In this document: in pieces, positions 32,001-44,080 of the stretch | Numbering within the stretch: position 1 is the first letter of the stretch | How the letters are laid out: the number at the start of each line of letters is the position of its first letter | DNA from: Ochotona curzoniae | Taxonomy: Eukaryota; Chordata; Mammalia; Lagomorpha; Ochotonidae | DNA length: 64,000 nucleotides | Reading direction: 5' to 3' | NCBI RefSeq assembly: GCF_017591425.1 | Contig: NW_024465751.1 | Coordinates: 4,898,001 to 4,962,000 of the forward strand | The notes under the pieces: generated by a model | Database searches by the model: none | What the model was told of the DNA's origin: nothing | The model's input: only the letters and a program-made list of their open reading frames with translations | Translations under genes and position numbers: made by a program

Positions 32001-34383
32001 CTTGCCATCATAATTCTGTATCAGTAGTGAGGAACTTCTAGAGACTGTTGAAAAGCTTTTGTGATCGGCTTGTTAAATACAATGATGCTAGAGAATGAAG
32101 CAGGAAGCTAGAGCAGGTTTCCAAAACTGACTTCACGTTTGCTTAAATTGGATGAATGTGGTTGTCCTTTTAAGACTTCTAAAATAACTTACCATTGATA
32201 AGAATTAAATGAAATATTCTCTATCATTTTGGGTGCAAGCAAAGTACCTATAACTGTAAACCTAAGATGGATACTAACTTAATATGGATACTGCTCTCTG
32301 TACTGATTGTTCTAAATGACTTCAGCTTGATGATCTTTCCCAGTTGGTAGTATGCTGCATAAAAATAAAAATTTCCTAGAAAGAAGGAAGCTTTCACCTT
32401 CCATTCAGACTGCTATATTTATGATTTAGGAGCACACAGTAAAACATTAGATTATTCTGTTTGGCTTTACATATGCCTTCAAAGTCATCGTGAAATGGTT
32501 TTAGCTCTTCTCCATTCTTTTTAGGTGGTTTTAACCATGCTCTATGGGGCTACTAATGAATTGGCTCTACACCAGGTATCATTAGTAAGAGGAACATGAT
32601 TTTGAAAAACCCAGTGTTGCATTTACATTTATGATGCTATGAATATGAAAATTGGATAGACTGAATATGAAATCTTTGTATTGATCATTTCTTCCTAGAT
32701 TCCTAGATGGTGTAGAATTTTTTTAAACAGAGAAAAATTAAGCAATACCTACATTTACAGAGGAGGAACCAGTAACATAAATGATTAGAGGAAAGTCAGT
32801 TTGATTACCAAGGGCTAACTTCCACTATTTTCTTGATCTTTTCCACATAATTGGCAGTGATAGCGACATCTAGCTATCTCCTTGTAAGTGCCTTTCCAAA
32901 TAGAATTCTCCTTACTCTCTTGTGTTTATTTTCTAATTTAAGTGAACATCAGTTTTTCATAAAATCTTATTCATGTGTCTTCAGATTTTTCTTAATGGAA
33001 TTCCTCCATCTATAAAAAAGCAATGCGTCCTTTGAATGATTCTTCACACAGCACTAATTAGGTAAAAACTGTATGTTTCTCTTATTTATTTGTGCTCATA
33101 GCTAGAATTAGAGTAACGAACTTTGCGTGAGCCACATGATGAATGGCTTTATCATGATGATGCTTCGCTCTGCAAGGTGCAACATGTGAGTTTCACTCTG
33201 AGTTTTACCTTATTCACCTAAACTGTTCTCTGGAATTATGTTTTTAAGTTACAATGGCTGATAAAATATGTTTAACAGATTATACTGGATTTACTACAGA
33301 ATAGTTAAGCGAAAACCCAGGTACTTATAACTTCTTTAAATACATGGTTGATCAAAGAGCTGTTAAGGTAATTTGAAATTGGAGGAAGTCCTTCGACCAC
33401 GTGGAGGACACAGTAACGTCACTACATTGTTGAAGAATTACACAATGTCCGTAAGAACTCTAGTTGGCAAAAACGTTGACTGTGGGTATTTCAGGGACTT
33501 CAGAGAACTGAAGAGTATAATGTCTAATGTATAACCTGAGTATTAAAAATGTTAGCTTTAATGTTCTCTGGAATGTTCCATCTCTCTTACACACTTCAAA
33601 TGCTCACTTGTTAAATTCCCTAATAGAAAATTATTGACAGACTTTTGAGTGGAAATTACTGCAAGTGGTAGGTGGTCACTATGAACTGGGATTATAGATT
33701 TAGACATTAGAATTTGTTACCTGTGTTACATGACATTCAAACCCTGGTGCGAAATCATCTGGCCACATTTTTAATAAAATAGCCACCTTAGATTCAACCC
33801 CACTTACTAATCAGTTGCTCATGTGAGTCCAGTTCTGTTGTCATTGCTTTTATGCTCATTTGCATTTAAATTCAAAACTGTAATAATTTAATCCCATGTG
33901 TTAACTGTGTCTTTCCTTCTAAGGCAATTACTACCAAAATGCTGATTTCTTCATACTTGCCACCCTTATTAGGGAGAATCCTTTATTTGAAAATGCAGAA
34001 ACAATTCAGACCAATGGGAGTGAATGTGGTGGAGAGGGGAAAATGGTGAATCAAAGAAGGAGAGTTTTTTTCTTAATGTAACTGAGAAGTCGTAAAATTT
34101 TGGATAGCAAGCCTCACATATTTGTAGGGCCTCCTTTCTCTAGTTGTCAATTTCATTATTAGAAAGACTTTTCCTAGTGGGAGAAACATCATACTTCATG
34201 ATCCAAAGTCTAAGGAATCTCTCCCAGAACTAATGTCATATTAGGGATGGTTCCCCGTGACACTGGGTTACCTGCCCTTCCCAGGACAGACACGCGAGGT
34301 CATGTAAATGATCTTGTGCCTGTTGTTTCAGACTGAAAGTAGTATACTTAACTAAGAACCCAGCCTTGGTTTTTCCCTTTCTC
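32001..34383. other. AT-rich single-copy stretch, nothing recognised
   Basis: About 2.4 kb with no repeat landmark and no open frame above 60 codons on either strand. It is the most repeat-free and ORF-free block in the window. Confidence 0.55.
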
Positions 34384-34705
34384 AAGATTTATTTATTTTT
34401 ATTGGAAAGGCTGATATATAGAGAGAAGGAGGTGTACAGACCAAGATCTTCCATCTGCTGTTTTAGCCCCCAACTGATCCCAACAGCTAGAGTTGAGCTG
34501 ATCTGAAGCCAGGAGCCAGGAGCCTCTTCTGGGTCTCCCATGAGGGTACAGGGTCCCAAGGCTTTAGGCCATCCTCCATTGCTTTCCCAGGCCACAAACA
34601 AGACACTGGGTGGGAGGTGGAGTAGCCGGAATGCAAACCAGCACTCTTATGGGTCTTGGGCATGCAAACTGAGAATTTGTCTACTAAGCCATTGTGTGGG
34701 GCCCA
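34384..34705 (-). mobile_element. CSINE, full length, minus strand
   Basis: 'aagatttatttatttttatt' tail, 'agatcttccatctgctgttt', 'gatctgaagccaggagccag', 'tgctttcccaggccacaaac', ending 'ccattgtgtggggcccac'. Confidence 0.9.
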
Positions 34706-37700
34706 CCTAGATCTCTTTAAGGTAAAGGGAAATATTATGGCTAATGAGGAATTGAATGACATGAAACTATTATGCTTGAGTATTCCTCTCCACTAGTATG
34801 CCTTGTAAATCCAAGTTAATTGAGAGGGGTTGTAAGTACATGTTCCCATGTCTGCTTGTGCTCCTCTCCCCCAGATATAACCAAAAACACATCTTAATCA
34901 CTTGCCAGTTTCTTTTAAACCTCCAGGAAACCCTTAGCATTGAACAAATCACTACTGCCTGAAGGTATTTATCATTTAAATCATGTTTTTACTTGAAACC
35001 AATTCATCTGACGTTTCTTGTGCTCATCTCATAGGAAGACTTTCTGCTGGAACTGTACAAAACTGAGATGCTGTGTTCCATTAGGGCGTGTTAAACGCAG
35101 TGCTTGAGACTGAACAGATGTTCTAGAAGCTTTCTTGCTCTTCCCTGTCTCTGTTTTGCTAGTGTTGTTTCATCTGTTTCCAGTGCCAAGTCCCTAGCAT
35201 TTTTTTTAGCCATAGCCAAACTGTTACACTGTTAAACCAAGAAGGGTGTGTATTCTCTTTTACTAATGGACTCCGTGTGAAAAAGCACTAGATTTGTAAC
35301 ACTTCCTGTTGAAGTGTATATGTTTTTTTCACCTTGCTGCAAGTATCTGAAGTGTAAAGGGGTATGTCTATTTAATCCTTATTTCCTGGCATCTGGTATC
35401 TTATTTGTCACATAGCAAGACTTCAATGAATAGAAAATAAGCGTATCTGTTACCTACTGTGTGAGGATTTCAGGTCTTTCAGGAACTGAGACAGGGCCGA
35501 TGGTCTGTAATAGTGACAATCATCAAGATTCCATACTCTCAGGGACTTCTGGAATCTTGATAAGGATCTTAAAAAGCAATCTTAGTGTTTCTGTTTTATG
35601 AATGTGAAAGATTGAGGTATGGATAGGAACTGATTTACCCGAAGTCCTAGGAGCTCTAAGGACCTGTTCTGTGACCTGAGCCAGACATTCACCACAGTTA
35701 GGGCTCTCTAGCTTTAATTTTTTTTTAACACTCAACAGGACAATATTTTTAAACTTCATAATGTATTCTTGGGTTTTGCCAAGCATTAGTCCATATTGTA
35801 TCTCTTACTCTATTCTTTTATTTCCCTCTTTATTCCAACTTTGTGGCTTTTCTTAATTGTTCAAAAAATAAGAAACCAGTGCTTATGGAAGTGCTGACAT
35901 ATTACTAGGATAATATCTACCCCCACCCCCAAGTCCCATACAAATAAAAAGACTTGTGGTTGGGAAGCTTGCCTAGATCATTTCTAAATGCTAACATGTA
36001 ACTCTCTTGGTCCACGTTACATCATTCTAGAGATAGCATTTCCATTTGACCACATGTGAATTTCATTGGAATACAAAAGATGCAAGAGACAGCATGGCCC
36101 AGAGATATTTATTTACACAGAAAAGAGGCAGGAATCAGTGTGTGCCAAGCACTGCAGTCAGAGGTCTCTGGCTCAGACCCCCACGGGCTTTCATCTGCTC
36201 GGAGCATGTCACTCATGGAATTTTTGTGGGGAACCACAACTAAAAGGCCAAGGCACATTCCCATAAAATGGTTATCATATGCAAGGCTGCAGTTTCTCTA
36301 AGAGAACCCTGTGGTTTCAAATGAACAGTTCACCGCAGAGGTAGACAGTTCCAGGGGCCTCCTTTCTCTAGTTCTCTTCAGAAAAAAGGAAATTAGTCAA
36401 ACATAACCAGGGAGATAAGTAGTTCATTCCTTGCTGTCATCAGCTACATTGACCTCACAAAACAAGTGTGTTGGAAATTAAGATATTGTCACTTTTTACA
36501 CGAGCGGACTAGGCAGTTATAGGACAATCTTTGACTTCCAATAACATTTAAAATCTCAAAAAGAGAACACATAGAGAATGCATAGAACTAGGGGAGGAAA
36601 AAGAGAAAAATAACCACGATGACCCCTGATTCACGCGTTCGATAAAGGCCTAGTAGGGCCTTTTATTAAAAACCAAATAGACTGTACAAATAAGGAAGTT
36701 CTCAAACATGATCCTCCTAAGTCTTAAGCTAGTCTTCCGCTGTAATAAATGTAAAATTGAGGGTTTGAAACTTGTTTGGTTGTTTTCTCTATCAGTCCAG
36801 TAAAGAGAGAAATATTAAAGACAGCACACATGAAGAAAATTCTATGATGCCAAGCTGTGGCATGATTGGCATAACTATATTAATCCCATCATGATCTGTG
36901 TTGATCATGCATTAATTGGGACTTACACTGGATCACCATTTTTCCTGAGATTTCAGTGTATAATTCTTACTTTGCATGTCTTAAGACATAGGCAGCGTTT
37001 TTTGGGACATTATTATGAAAAGAATGTAGAGCAATGACATTCCTGTACTTTAGAAAATGGGGATATATGCAGTGGGAAATGACAATAATATTACTTCTGA
37101 GTAACATGGTGCTCTTTGGTAGGCATTTGCACGACAGACAAGAGGGTTGAAAGTATGTGCCCTGCATCTGTCTCAGGCAGTGTGTCCTTGCATAGCTGTC
37201 TCTGTGACTTGGTGGCCTGACCAATAAACGGGGATATTAATCCTATCTAACTCACAGAGCAGACAACAGTTGGGCAGGAAATACAATGACAGTGTTTTTA
37301 ACAGTGATGGCCGTGTGGTCATGGCCATGTGCTAGTTTCTCTTGATGTCTCATTTTATTTTCATGATGTGTATCTAAGTGACACAATGCAGTTAAATCTT
37401 GCAAACTAGGGGAAATGTAAGTCATGTTAGTTAAACTTGACTTGCTCAAGGTCAAAAGAGAGAATTGGCTTCCCTAGCTGTGCACTCTGACTGCATGACC
37501 ACACTTGAACACTACTCTAGTCCAGCGTTTTTCTTGTCACAAGATTAATGCTCAGTAACTATTTGTTTCCTTCCTTTTGATTCCATTTTTCTACTTCTGA
37601 ATTTGTCTCATTAGTATTTTGCTAATGCAACAACCTCAAGAAGACTTCAAAATAGTGTATGGAAAAAGAGAATTGAAAGAGTTTATTTTAGCTCAAAAAT

Positions 37701-40095
37701 TTTTTGAAATTATTACGTAACATTTCCACAATAGGCATTTTCCATTAAGTTTTTGAAGACTTGTCATTTGTGAGTTAAGCCTGGGTTCAAAGTGCTATAA
37801 TTGGAAAGAGAGGAAAAAGCTCAGGAATTTGACTCAGTTGGGGAACCTTGTCAAATATGTAAAGTAACCAGAGTAATGGTATAGTAGGGTGGCTGGGTAC
37901 GTGTAGGTGTTATGCAGCCTAGTGTGAAGGAAATCCATGGACAGTTCTCACTCAAATGCAAAGTAAAAACCATGACATGGGGAGCATTGAGAGTGTGACC
38001 TAGGAAGAGCTGCAGAATAAAAAGATGAGAAACAAAGTGAAAACATTCTTCTGTTGGCAAAAAGGGAGAGACAGCTCTCTGGAACTTCCTTATTCGGTGT
38101 CAGCGAGAGAGCATTTTATAGACACACTTGAAGGACTTCTCTCCTTTGCAGAACACATTTGCACAACGAGAGTCAGTACTGTTGCAAGTAAAAACTGAAA
38201 CAGCATCTTGGAATTCCAGGACCGATATTCTGGTTGTTATTTTTGTTGTGCTTAGTGATATTTGCTGCAAATTTTTATGCATATTCTGTTAATATATATA
38301 TAAGAGACAATAATAATAAACTGTGACTTATTGAGCATTTAATGTATATCACAGACTATGTAAAGTGCTTGATATTTATTAATCAATACTTTTTGAACAC
38401 TGTTATATTCCAGGATCGATAAAAGCCTAGATAATAGCAAAATGGAAATTCTTACGAACAGATCAGAAGGAGGATTTCTGGCATGTTCTATAAATAGCAA
38501 GATTTCAGTTGCAAAAAAACTTTTAATATTTTTGGATTTTGTTCTATATGAGAAGGATTCACAGAAATATGGTGAAAGCTTTGGAACTCTGGGGTCAACA
38601 TGTGATTGGGTTTTCCTGTCTCACCAAACCTTTGTCAACTTGGAGAAAACCACTTCACAATATGAACCTGCAGTTTCTGAATTCTTGACTATACAGTGTG
38701 GCGACAGAAATGTTATGAAACTGTGAGAATGGAATGGTTTTGTAAACTTCTTCCTGTGACTATGGAGTCTATTCCTAGACAGTTGTCTGAATGAAATTAT
38801 GAATATCTCTCTTTGTATAATAAAAGGATCTTGTGAATATTTGTTGAATAAATGTTCATTTAGAGTCAATGTCAGTGACGTTTTGTAGGCTGCAACATTC
38901 ACTTTTTGGTATTCATTCTTCATTTTGGAACTCTTCTCCAAACCTCTTTATAGAGAAAATATCAAAGAAACAATTTCTTGGCCCGGCCTGGACCAGAATC
39001 TTAAGCCCAGTCATCTTATTTCATTCAGAACAGGTGCTTATGTGGCGAACAAAAACTTGGAAGAGTTCTGAAGTAAGATGATGTCACAGCAGCACTGTCC
39101 TACAGTCAGAAAGAAAGCGTGAGGAATGGCTGTTGGCTTGTGCCAGAACCAGGCGTCTTTTGCACAGAGGGAGTTAAGTTCGTGCTGGATCTTTTGCATT
39201 ACCGTTACTGCATTCTCCTGATAGGAGGAATTCTGCACTGGAGGGGCAGCTGTTTTACCTCCCCAGCTGCACCTTTTCAACACTCTCAACCGATATTCAT
39301 GTAGAACACAAATTCTGATTTGGGGATGATTACTGGATTAGCTAATAACAGAAGTCTGTCTTTCCTGCTTCTATTGCCCTCTGGATAGCTGTTCTGATTG
39401 TTAAATCCATTTTAGTTCCAAACAGAAGAACACATTCCAGCAATTAGTGAACATTTTGTAGTTCTTGACCTGTTTATAAGAGCATATTTCTGTTGTACGT
39501 ATTATATAAAAATCAATGAGCATGGCATGCTTCATTAATTGCAGCTGCTCTTATGCGTGCCAATTTTTTTTAACCACATGTACTAGTATAAAATCATAGT
39601 AGCTTGAAGAAAAAAAAAAAAACCTCGCAAAATGTTTATTATTTACAACCAGACCTTAATAACAAAATAATTCTAAAACTCAGCATGATGCTTATGTGGA
39701 AAAAAACTAAAGTTAGGTGGGCCTTTGCCTTAGCAACTAAGTCGCTCAAGTAAACCACTTCAGCTATATGTTGGCAGCAAAAAACTGGGCAAATGGAGAC
39801 TCCAAATGGACTATGTCAATCAGTGGATTCTTCAATGACTTCATCGTGCTTGGAGTGGCGAGATTGGCAGCAATTCATAATTGTTGAACTACCAAAACGA
39901 CTTGAGAAAGATCCTCGGAGCATGCCCCACATCAGGGACCTGGGGTGGGTGGGAGACTGGGTGGGGCTTTTTCTTTTTTAAATCAGATATATGAAGGAAA
40001 CAATATGGAACTAATTATCTTACCCATCTTCCTGTAGGGTTTGAAGCTTTTTACCCTAACTATGTAAAGATTGTAAAAAAAAAAAAAAAAACTGC
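34706..40095. other. Long single-copy block with MIR/L2 scraps
   Basis: Mostly unique AT-rich sequence. MIR-like pieces lie near 35580-35690, 37190-37290 and 37345-37500, and an L2/MIR-like piece near 38315-38400. A-runs occur at 39609-39622 and 40076-40091. Frames at 38442-38726 and 38621-38941 oppose each other and are unassigned. Confidence 0.45.
37190..37290 (+). repeat. MIR-like fragment
   Basis: 'ggcctgaccaataaacggggatattaatcc' region (in parts: 'aataaacggggatatt', 'cctatctaactcacag') follows the MIR 'gtaaaatggggataataata..cctacctcataggg' pattern. Confidence 0.55.
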
Positions 40096-40335
40096 TCGCA
40101 ACCCTGGGTTAAATATCTGGCCCTTTCCCCTAAGTCTAGCTTCCTGCTAATGTAGTCCCTGGTAGGTATTGGTGATAAGTCAGGTATTTGGAGTCTTGTC
40201 ACCAACCTAGGAGAACTGGTTTGAATTCCTGGATTCCACCACTGTCCTCTGACCCTTGCAAATTGGTGCATTTGCAAAGTAAATCACTGTAAGGGAACTC
40301 TCTCTGTTGTCAAATAAATAAAAGAGAATTTAAAA
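40096..40335 (+). mobile_element. Old CSINE, 5'-incomplete
   Basis: 'agcttcctgctaatgtagtc', 'ggtattggtgataagtcagg', 'tcttgtcaccaacctaggag', 'aactggtttgaattcctgga' and 'gttgtcaaataaataaa' are the landmarks of an early C-type SINE. Confidence 0.65.
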
Positions 40336-41529
40336 TTTTTAACTTCAGGAATTGCTGAAACAAAAACAGTAGACAGAGTTTTGCAAATATTTGCACATGA
40401 TATTGAGTCAATCATTTATGGCACATTTGAACTTTTCATTATTATAAGCACAATGCCAATTTATCCTTCATTCCTTAGAAGCACATTTCGATACCTGTTT
40501 CAAAATATACTTTCTGTGTCCTAAAATCCATTTACAGTAAGTGAACAGGTCAATGATTTTTAGTAAATGATTCTAGTTGGGAACTATCTCCAAATTCAGT
40601 CTTAGAACATTCAGTCGACTCAGTTCTCTTGGATTCACTTCTGCTAAAACCCTGTTCCCGCCACTGTAGAACCATCGATAAATCCTGTGTCTATAGCTCT
40701 GCCTTTTGTTTAAATGAACTCATACAACATGAAGTTTTGTTAGTCTGTTTTCTTTCTTTAACGATAATTTTGACATTCATGTATTTTGTTCCTTTCTGTT
40801 TATTACCAAATTCTATTTCATGGTATTGTTATAAATGGCTGAAATCCACTGAGCAATGAATGGGCATTTGGGATTTTTTACATTTTGGAGATAGATCAAG
40901 TAATATAAAATGCATTTCTCCACGAGTAGAATGCACTCCTGGGTCCTTTCCATTAATCTTATGCATGCGACTTGTGTGGGCAAATGAAAAATTGGCAGAT
41001 GAGATGCAAGTAGAAATGTATGTTTTTGCATGGTAAGATTTCTCTCTTGTATCTTTGCTGTCATCTGTAGCCCTTTCAGCTTGGGACTCAGTATCAAAAT
41101 TTTGTGGAAAAACCTGAGTATAAAGCTCAGCAAAGAGACTAGCCAGCCATCACGTACATCTTAAAACAGCTTCTGGCAGCTGAGCCAAAATCTGAAGGCA
41201 AGAAAGTGATGGGTAACAGTTGTTTTAAAGCCAGGGAATATTGGTGTTGTTTATTTTGCAACAGTACTGTGGTAATAGTTAAAGGGTCCAGAAACTATGA
41301 CTAATCTTGCTACCCTTGGCTTGTCAAATTTATTTCACACCATTGCCACTCTTCTCTAGCCAGCTACTCAGATTCCCCACGTACCTAGTTTGTCCAGCTT
41401 CTTCCTTGTCCATGCTGTTCCCTCTGTCTGGAATGTTGTTTGTCCTGTCTCTTGCCTAACAGGTCTTCACTGAACGTTCATATCTCAGTTTAATTATCTT
41501 TGTTTCAGAGAAAATATACCTTTGCTGAG
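40336..41529. other. Single-copy stretch
   Basis: No element recognised. Confidence 0.4.
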
Positions 41530-41900
41530 TAAACAACATACCTCAAATAATAGCAGTTTGAAATAGCCGGTCTATACAGCTGGGGGCCAACAGGCTGGGA
41601 TGGGCAGTTCTTTCGCCTGGCCCTTTGAACCACTGATATCGGTTTTTCAGAATGGCTTGAGACTCATCTATCTGATGTATGGCAGCTTTCAACTGATTCG
41701 TGTGTCTCCAGGAGCTGACGGGACCCTGGTTGCATGACAGAGGATGGCCTAATGCACGAATCCTTTTCAAGTAGCTGCTTGCACCTCATCTCATGTTCCA
41801 TGGCTGAACATGAAGCAGATGGCCAGACTCAGGTTCCCTATGGGCCAGGACCAGCCAAGGGACGCATAGTCTTTGCTTTCTGGCCCAGTGGTTTACATCC
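41530..41900 (-). mobile_element. Ancient LTR-like repeat, minus strand
   Basis: Scattered landmarks ('gactcaggttccctatgggc', 'gcagctttcaactgattcgt') suggest the same old LTR-like class as 43661-44080. Weak evidence. Confidence 0.3.
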
Positions 41901-43219
41901 CTCTAATGTGCCATTTAGATACTTTTGCCTCCTACTGAGAGCACTAAATTAGTCATTTATTCTTGATCTCGGAGTCCCTGATCTCTCTTTTTACATTTTA
42001 CATATTTTGTATTTTTTTTTAATATCTCCAATTCACGTTATGATCACAGGCTTTGTACACCACTAGTCCAGGTACACAATGAATCCAGATATGAAAATCC
42101 CCTGAGCACAGCAACTTGCTGGCTGTGATCCTGTGGTTTCAGAGGTATAGGAACTAAAAAGAAAAGGCTTTCCTTCCTGAATACTTGTCATGCAGCTTTG
42201 AAAAGGAACAGAAAAACTGCAATAGATATTCCCGTCTGAAAAGGAATCAGGCAGGTGGGAGGCAGAGGAAGTGGAAGCACAATGGCACTCATTTGCAGAA
42301 TTCCTACGTGTGGCCGGTGTGTTCTTGGGCTCCGTCTAGTATGCTTGCATTTACTGTGATTGGCTTTTTAAACCACTGTCTACCTGTACTCTGTTCCACT
42401 AATCTGCTTACTACAAGAAAACTCGGTAATTTTTCCAGTCTACTTATTATCTGAAACAAAAACACTAAGAAATCAGGTGGTTTAGAGAGCACCGTCTCCC
42501 TTCATCTCAAATTTTATTACTTCCTTTAAACATTTTTGAGTTTGCTATATATCTTCTTACAGCCATTTTATTAGGTGAATCCCACATCCACAGTTCTTTG
42601 CAAGCAGCCTTCCTGCAGTAGTCATTCGGGGTTGCCATCAGATCAGTTGTCCACTGGAATATGCCGCTGATATTCTAAGTAGCTGGCTGTGGTGGTCTAA
42701 TCTTTTACAGATGTTAACAAAAACGTGTATAAGTATAACTCTGATTTAATCTGTGATCTGTGGCCACTTCTTACTTGAGCAGTCTTGTCGCTAACAGAAG
42801 AGACTAAAGCTGCTATACTGTTTGATTTTCCAGTGAAGAAAATCCTGGTTACATAACAGTGCCTCTGAATTCTGCTTACCAAGTCAACAGTTCTCTTTTT
42901 AGCTCAACTCTCTTCCCCTGCTCGACTGTACGCAGCTGAAGGAAGCCAGTCAACACTTTCACTATTCTTCCTGCTCAGCTCCTAGCCAGATCTGCACATT
43001 CATTAAGAACATTTTCTCTCTTCCAGTTAACTCATATGACAGTTCGGAACTGCTTCACAACACAAATAAATGGTTTTACAACCTCCAAAAGTTGTTTTGT
43101 TAGCACTTCTCCAGGCTGCACAGATTTTTTGCCCTGTTTTATACAATGTTGATAGAAGTCCCCCACAACTTTCCATTCATTATTTCTTGCCCACTTCCAA
43201 AGTTCATAGATTATTACTT
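41901..43219. other. Single-copy stretch
   Basis: No element recognised; frames at 42185-42492 oppose each other and are unsupported. Confidence 0.4.
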
Positions 43220-43256
43220 TAAATATTTATTTATTTTTATTGCAAAGTCATATATG

Positions 43257-43289
<33 letters not shown>

Positions 43290-43599
43290 GACGAGAGATA
43301 GAGAGGAAGATCTTCTGTCTGATGATTCACTCCCCAAGTGGTCACAATGACTGGAGCTGTGCTGATCCGAATCCAGGAGCCAGGAGCCAGGAGCCAGGAG
43401 CCAAGAGCCAGGAACTTCTTCTGAGTCTCCCACACAGGTGCAGGGTCCCAATGCTTTGGGCAGTCCTTGACTGCTTTCCCAGACCACAAGCAGGAAGCTG
43501 GAAGGGAAGTGGGGCTATTGGAATTAGAACTGGAGCCCATATGGGATCCCTGGCATTCAAATTGAGGACTTTAGCTGCTAGGCTACCACACTAGGCCCA
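43220..43599 (-). mobile_element. CSINE with internal microsatellite expansions, minus strand
   Basis: A full-length CSINE enlarged in two places. A (TA)n-(GA)n tract at 43251-43288 replaces the usual tail-proximal spacer. The motif 'ccaggag' is repeated five times, one unit varied, at 43373-43412, where other copies have one or two. Family blocks on both sides are otherwise normal. Frames at 43214-43594 derive from it. Confidence 0.92.
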
Positions 43600-43660
43600 A
43601 TTTATTATATTTTAGGTTTCTATATGACAACATCCCACTTAAAGTATTGTTTTCTTTATT

Positions 43661-44080
43661 AGTTAGCTTTTGCTGCATTACACAAGTACACCTCCGTTTT
43701 TTTTTAAAGGTCAAGCTTTTTCTTTTCTAATGAGACTTTTGATCAGCAACTTGGAGTTCATATCTTCAGGACTCACCTGGGTTCAGTTGCTAGCTTTAAG
43801 TCTTGCAAATCAGCTGTGACTAGATGTCCATGCATCTGGTTAGAGGGCTTGGCTTCAGGAAGGGCCACATGGACCCTGCAGCTCAGCCTGGGTTTCCTCA
43901 TGCAGAGTCCAATGGCATGAGTTGGCACCTTCCAGCGTACAGCTGCCTCTACACCTCCGTGTACCTCAGGTTTCTTCTGTTCCACTGACCACAGTATGTG
44001 GCCAAGCCCAGTGTCAGCATGAAAGGATGCCACGTGGGCGTAGGCAAAGCACAGCATCATCAGTGGAGGGCCATTGCTAA
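43661..44080 (-). mobile_element. Ancient LTR-like repeat, minus strand
   Basis: Begins 'ttagttagcttttgctgcat', the usual edge of an old reverse-oriented LTR-like repeat; the interior is heavily diverged. The 120-codon frame 43773-44135 spans it and is not considered a gene. Confidence 0.45.
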
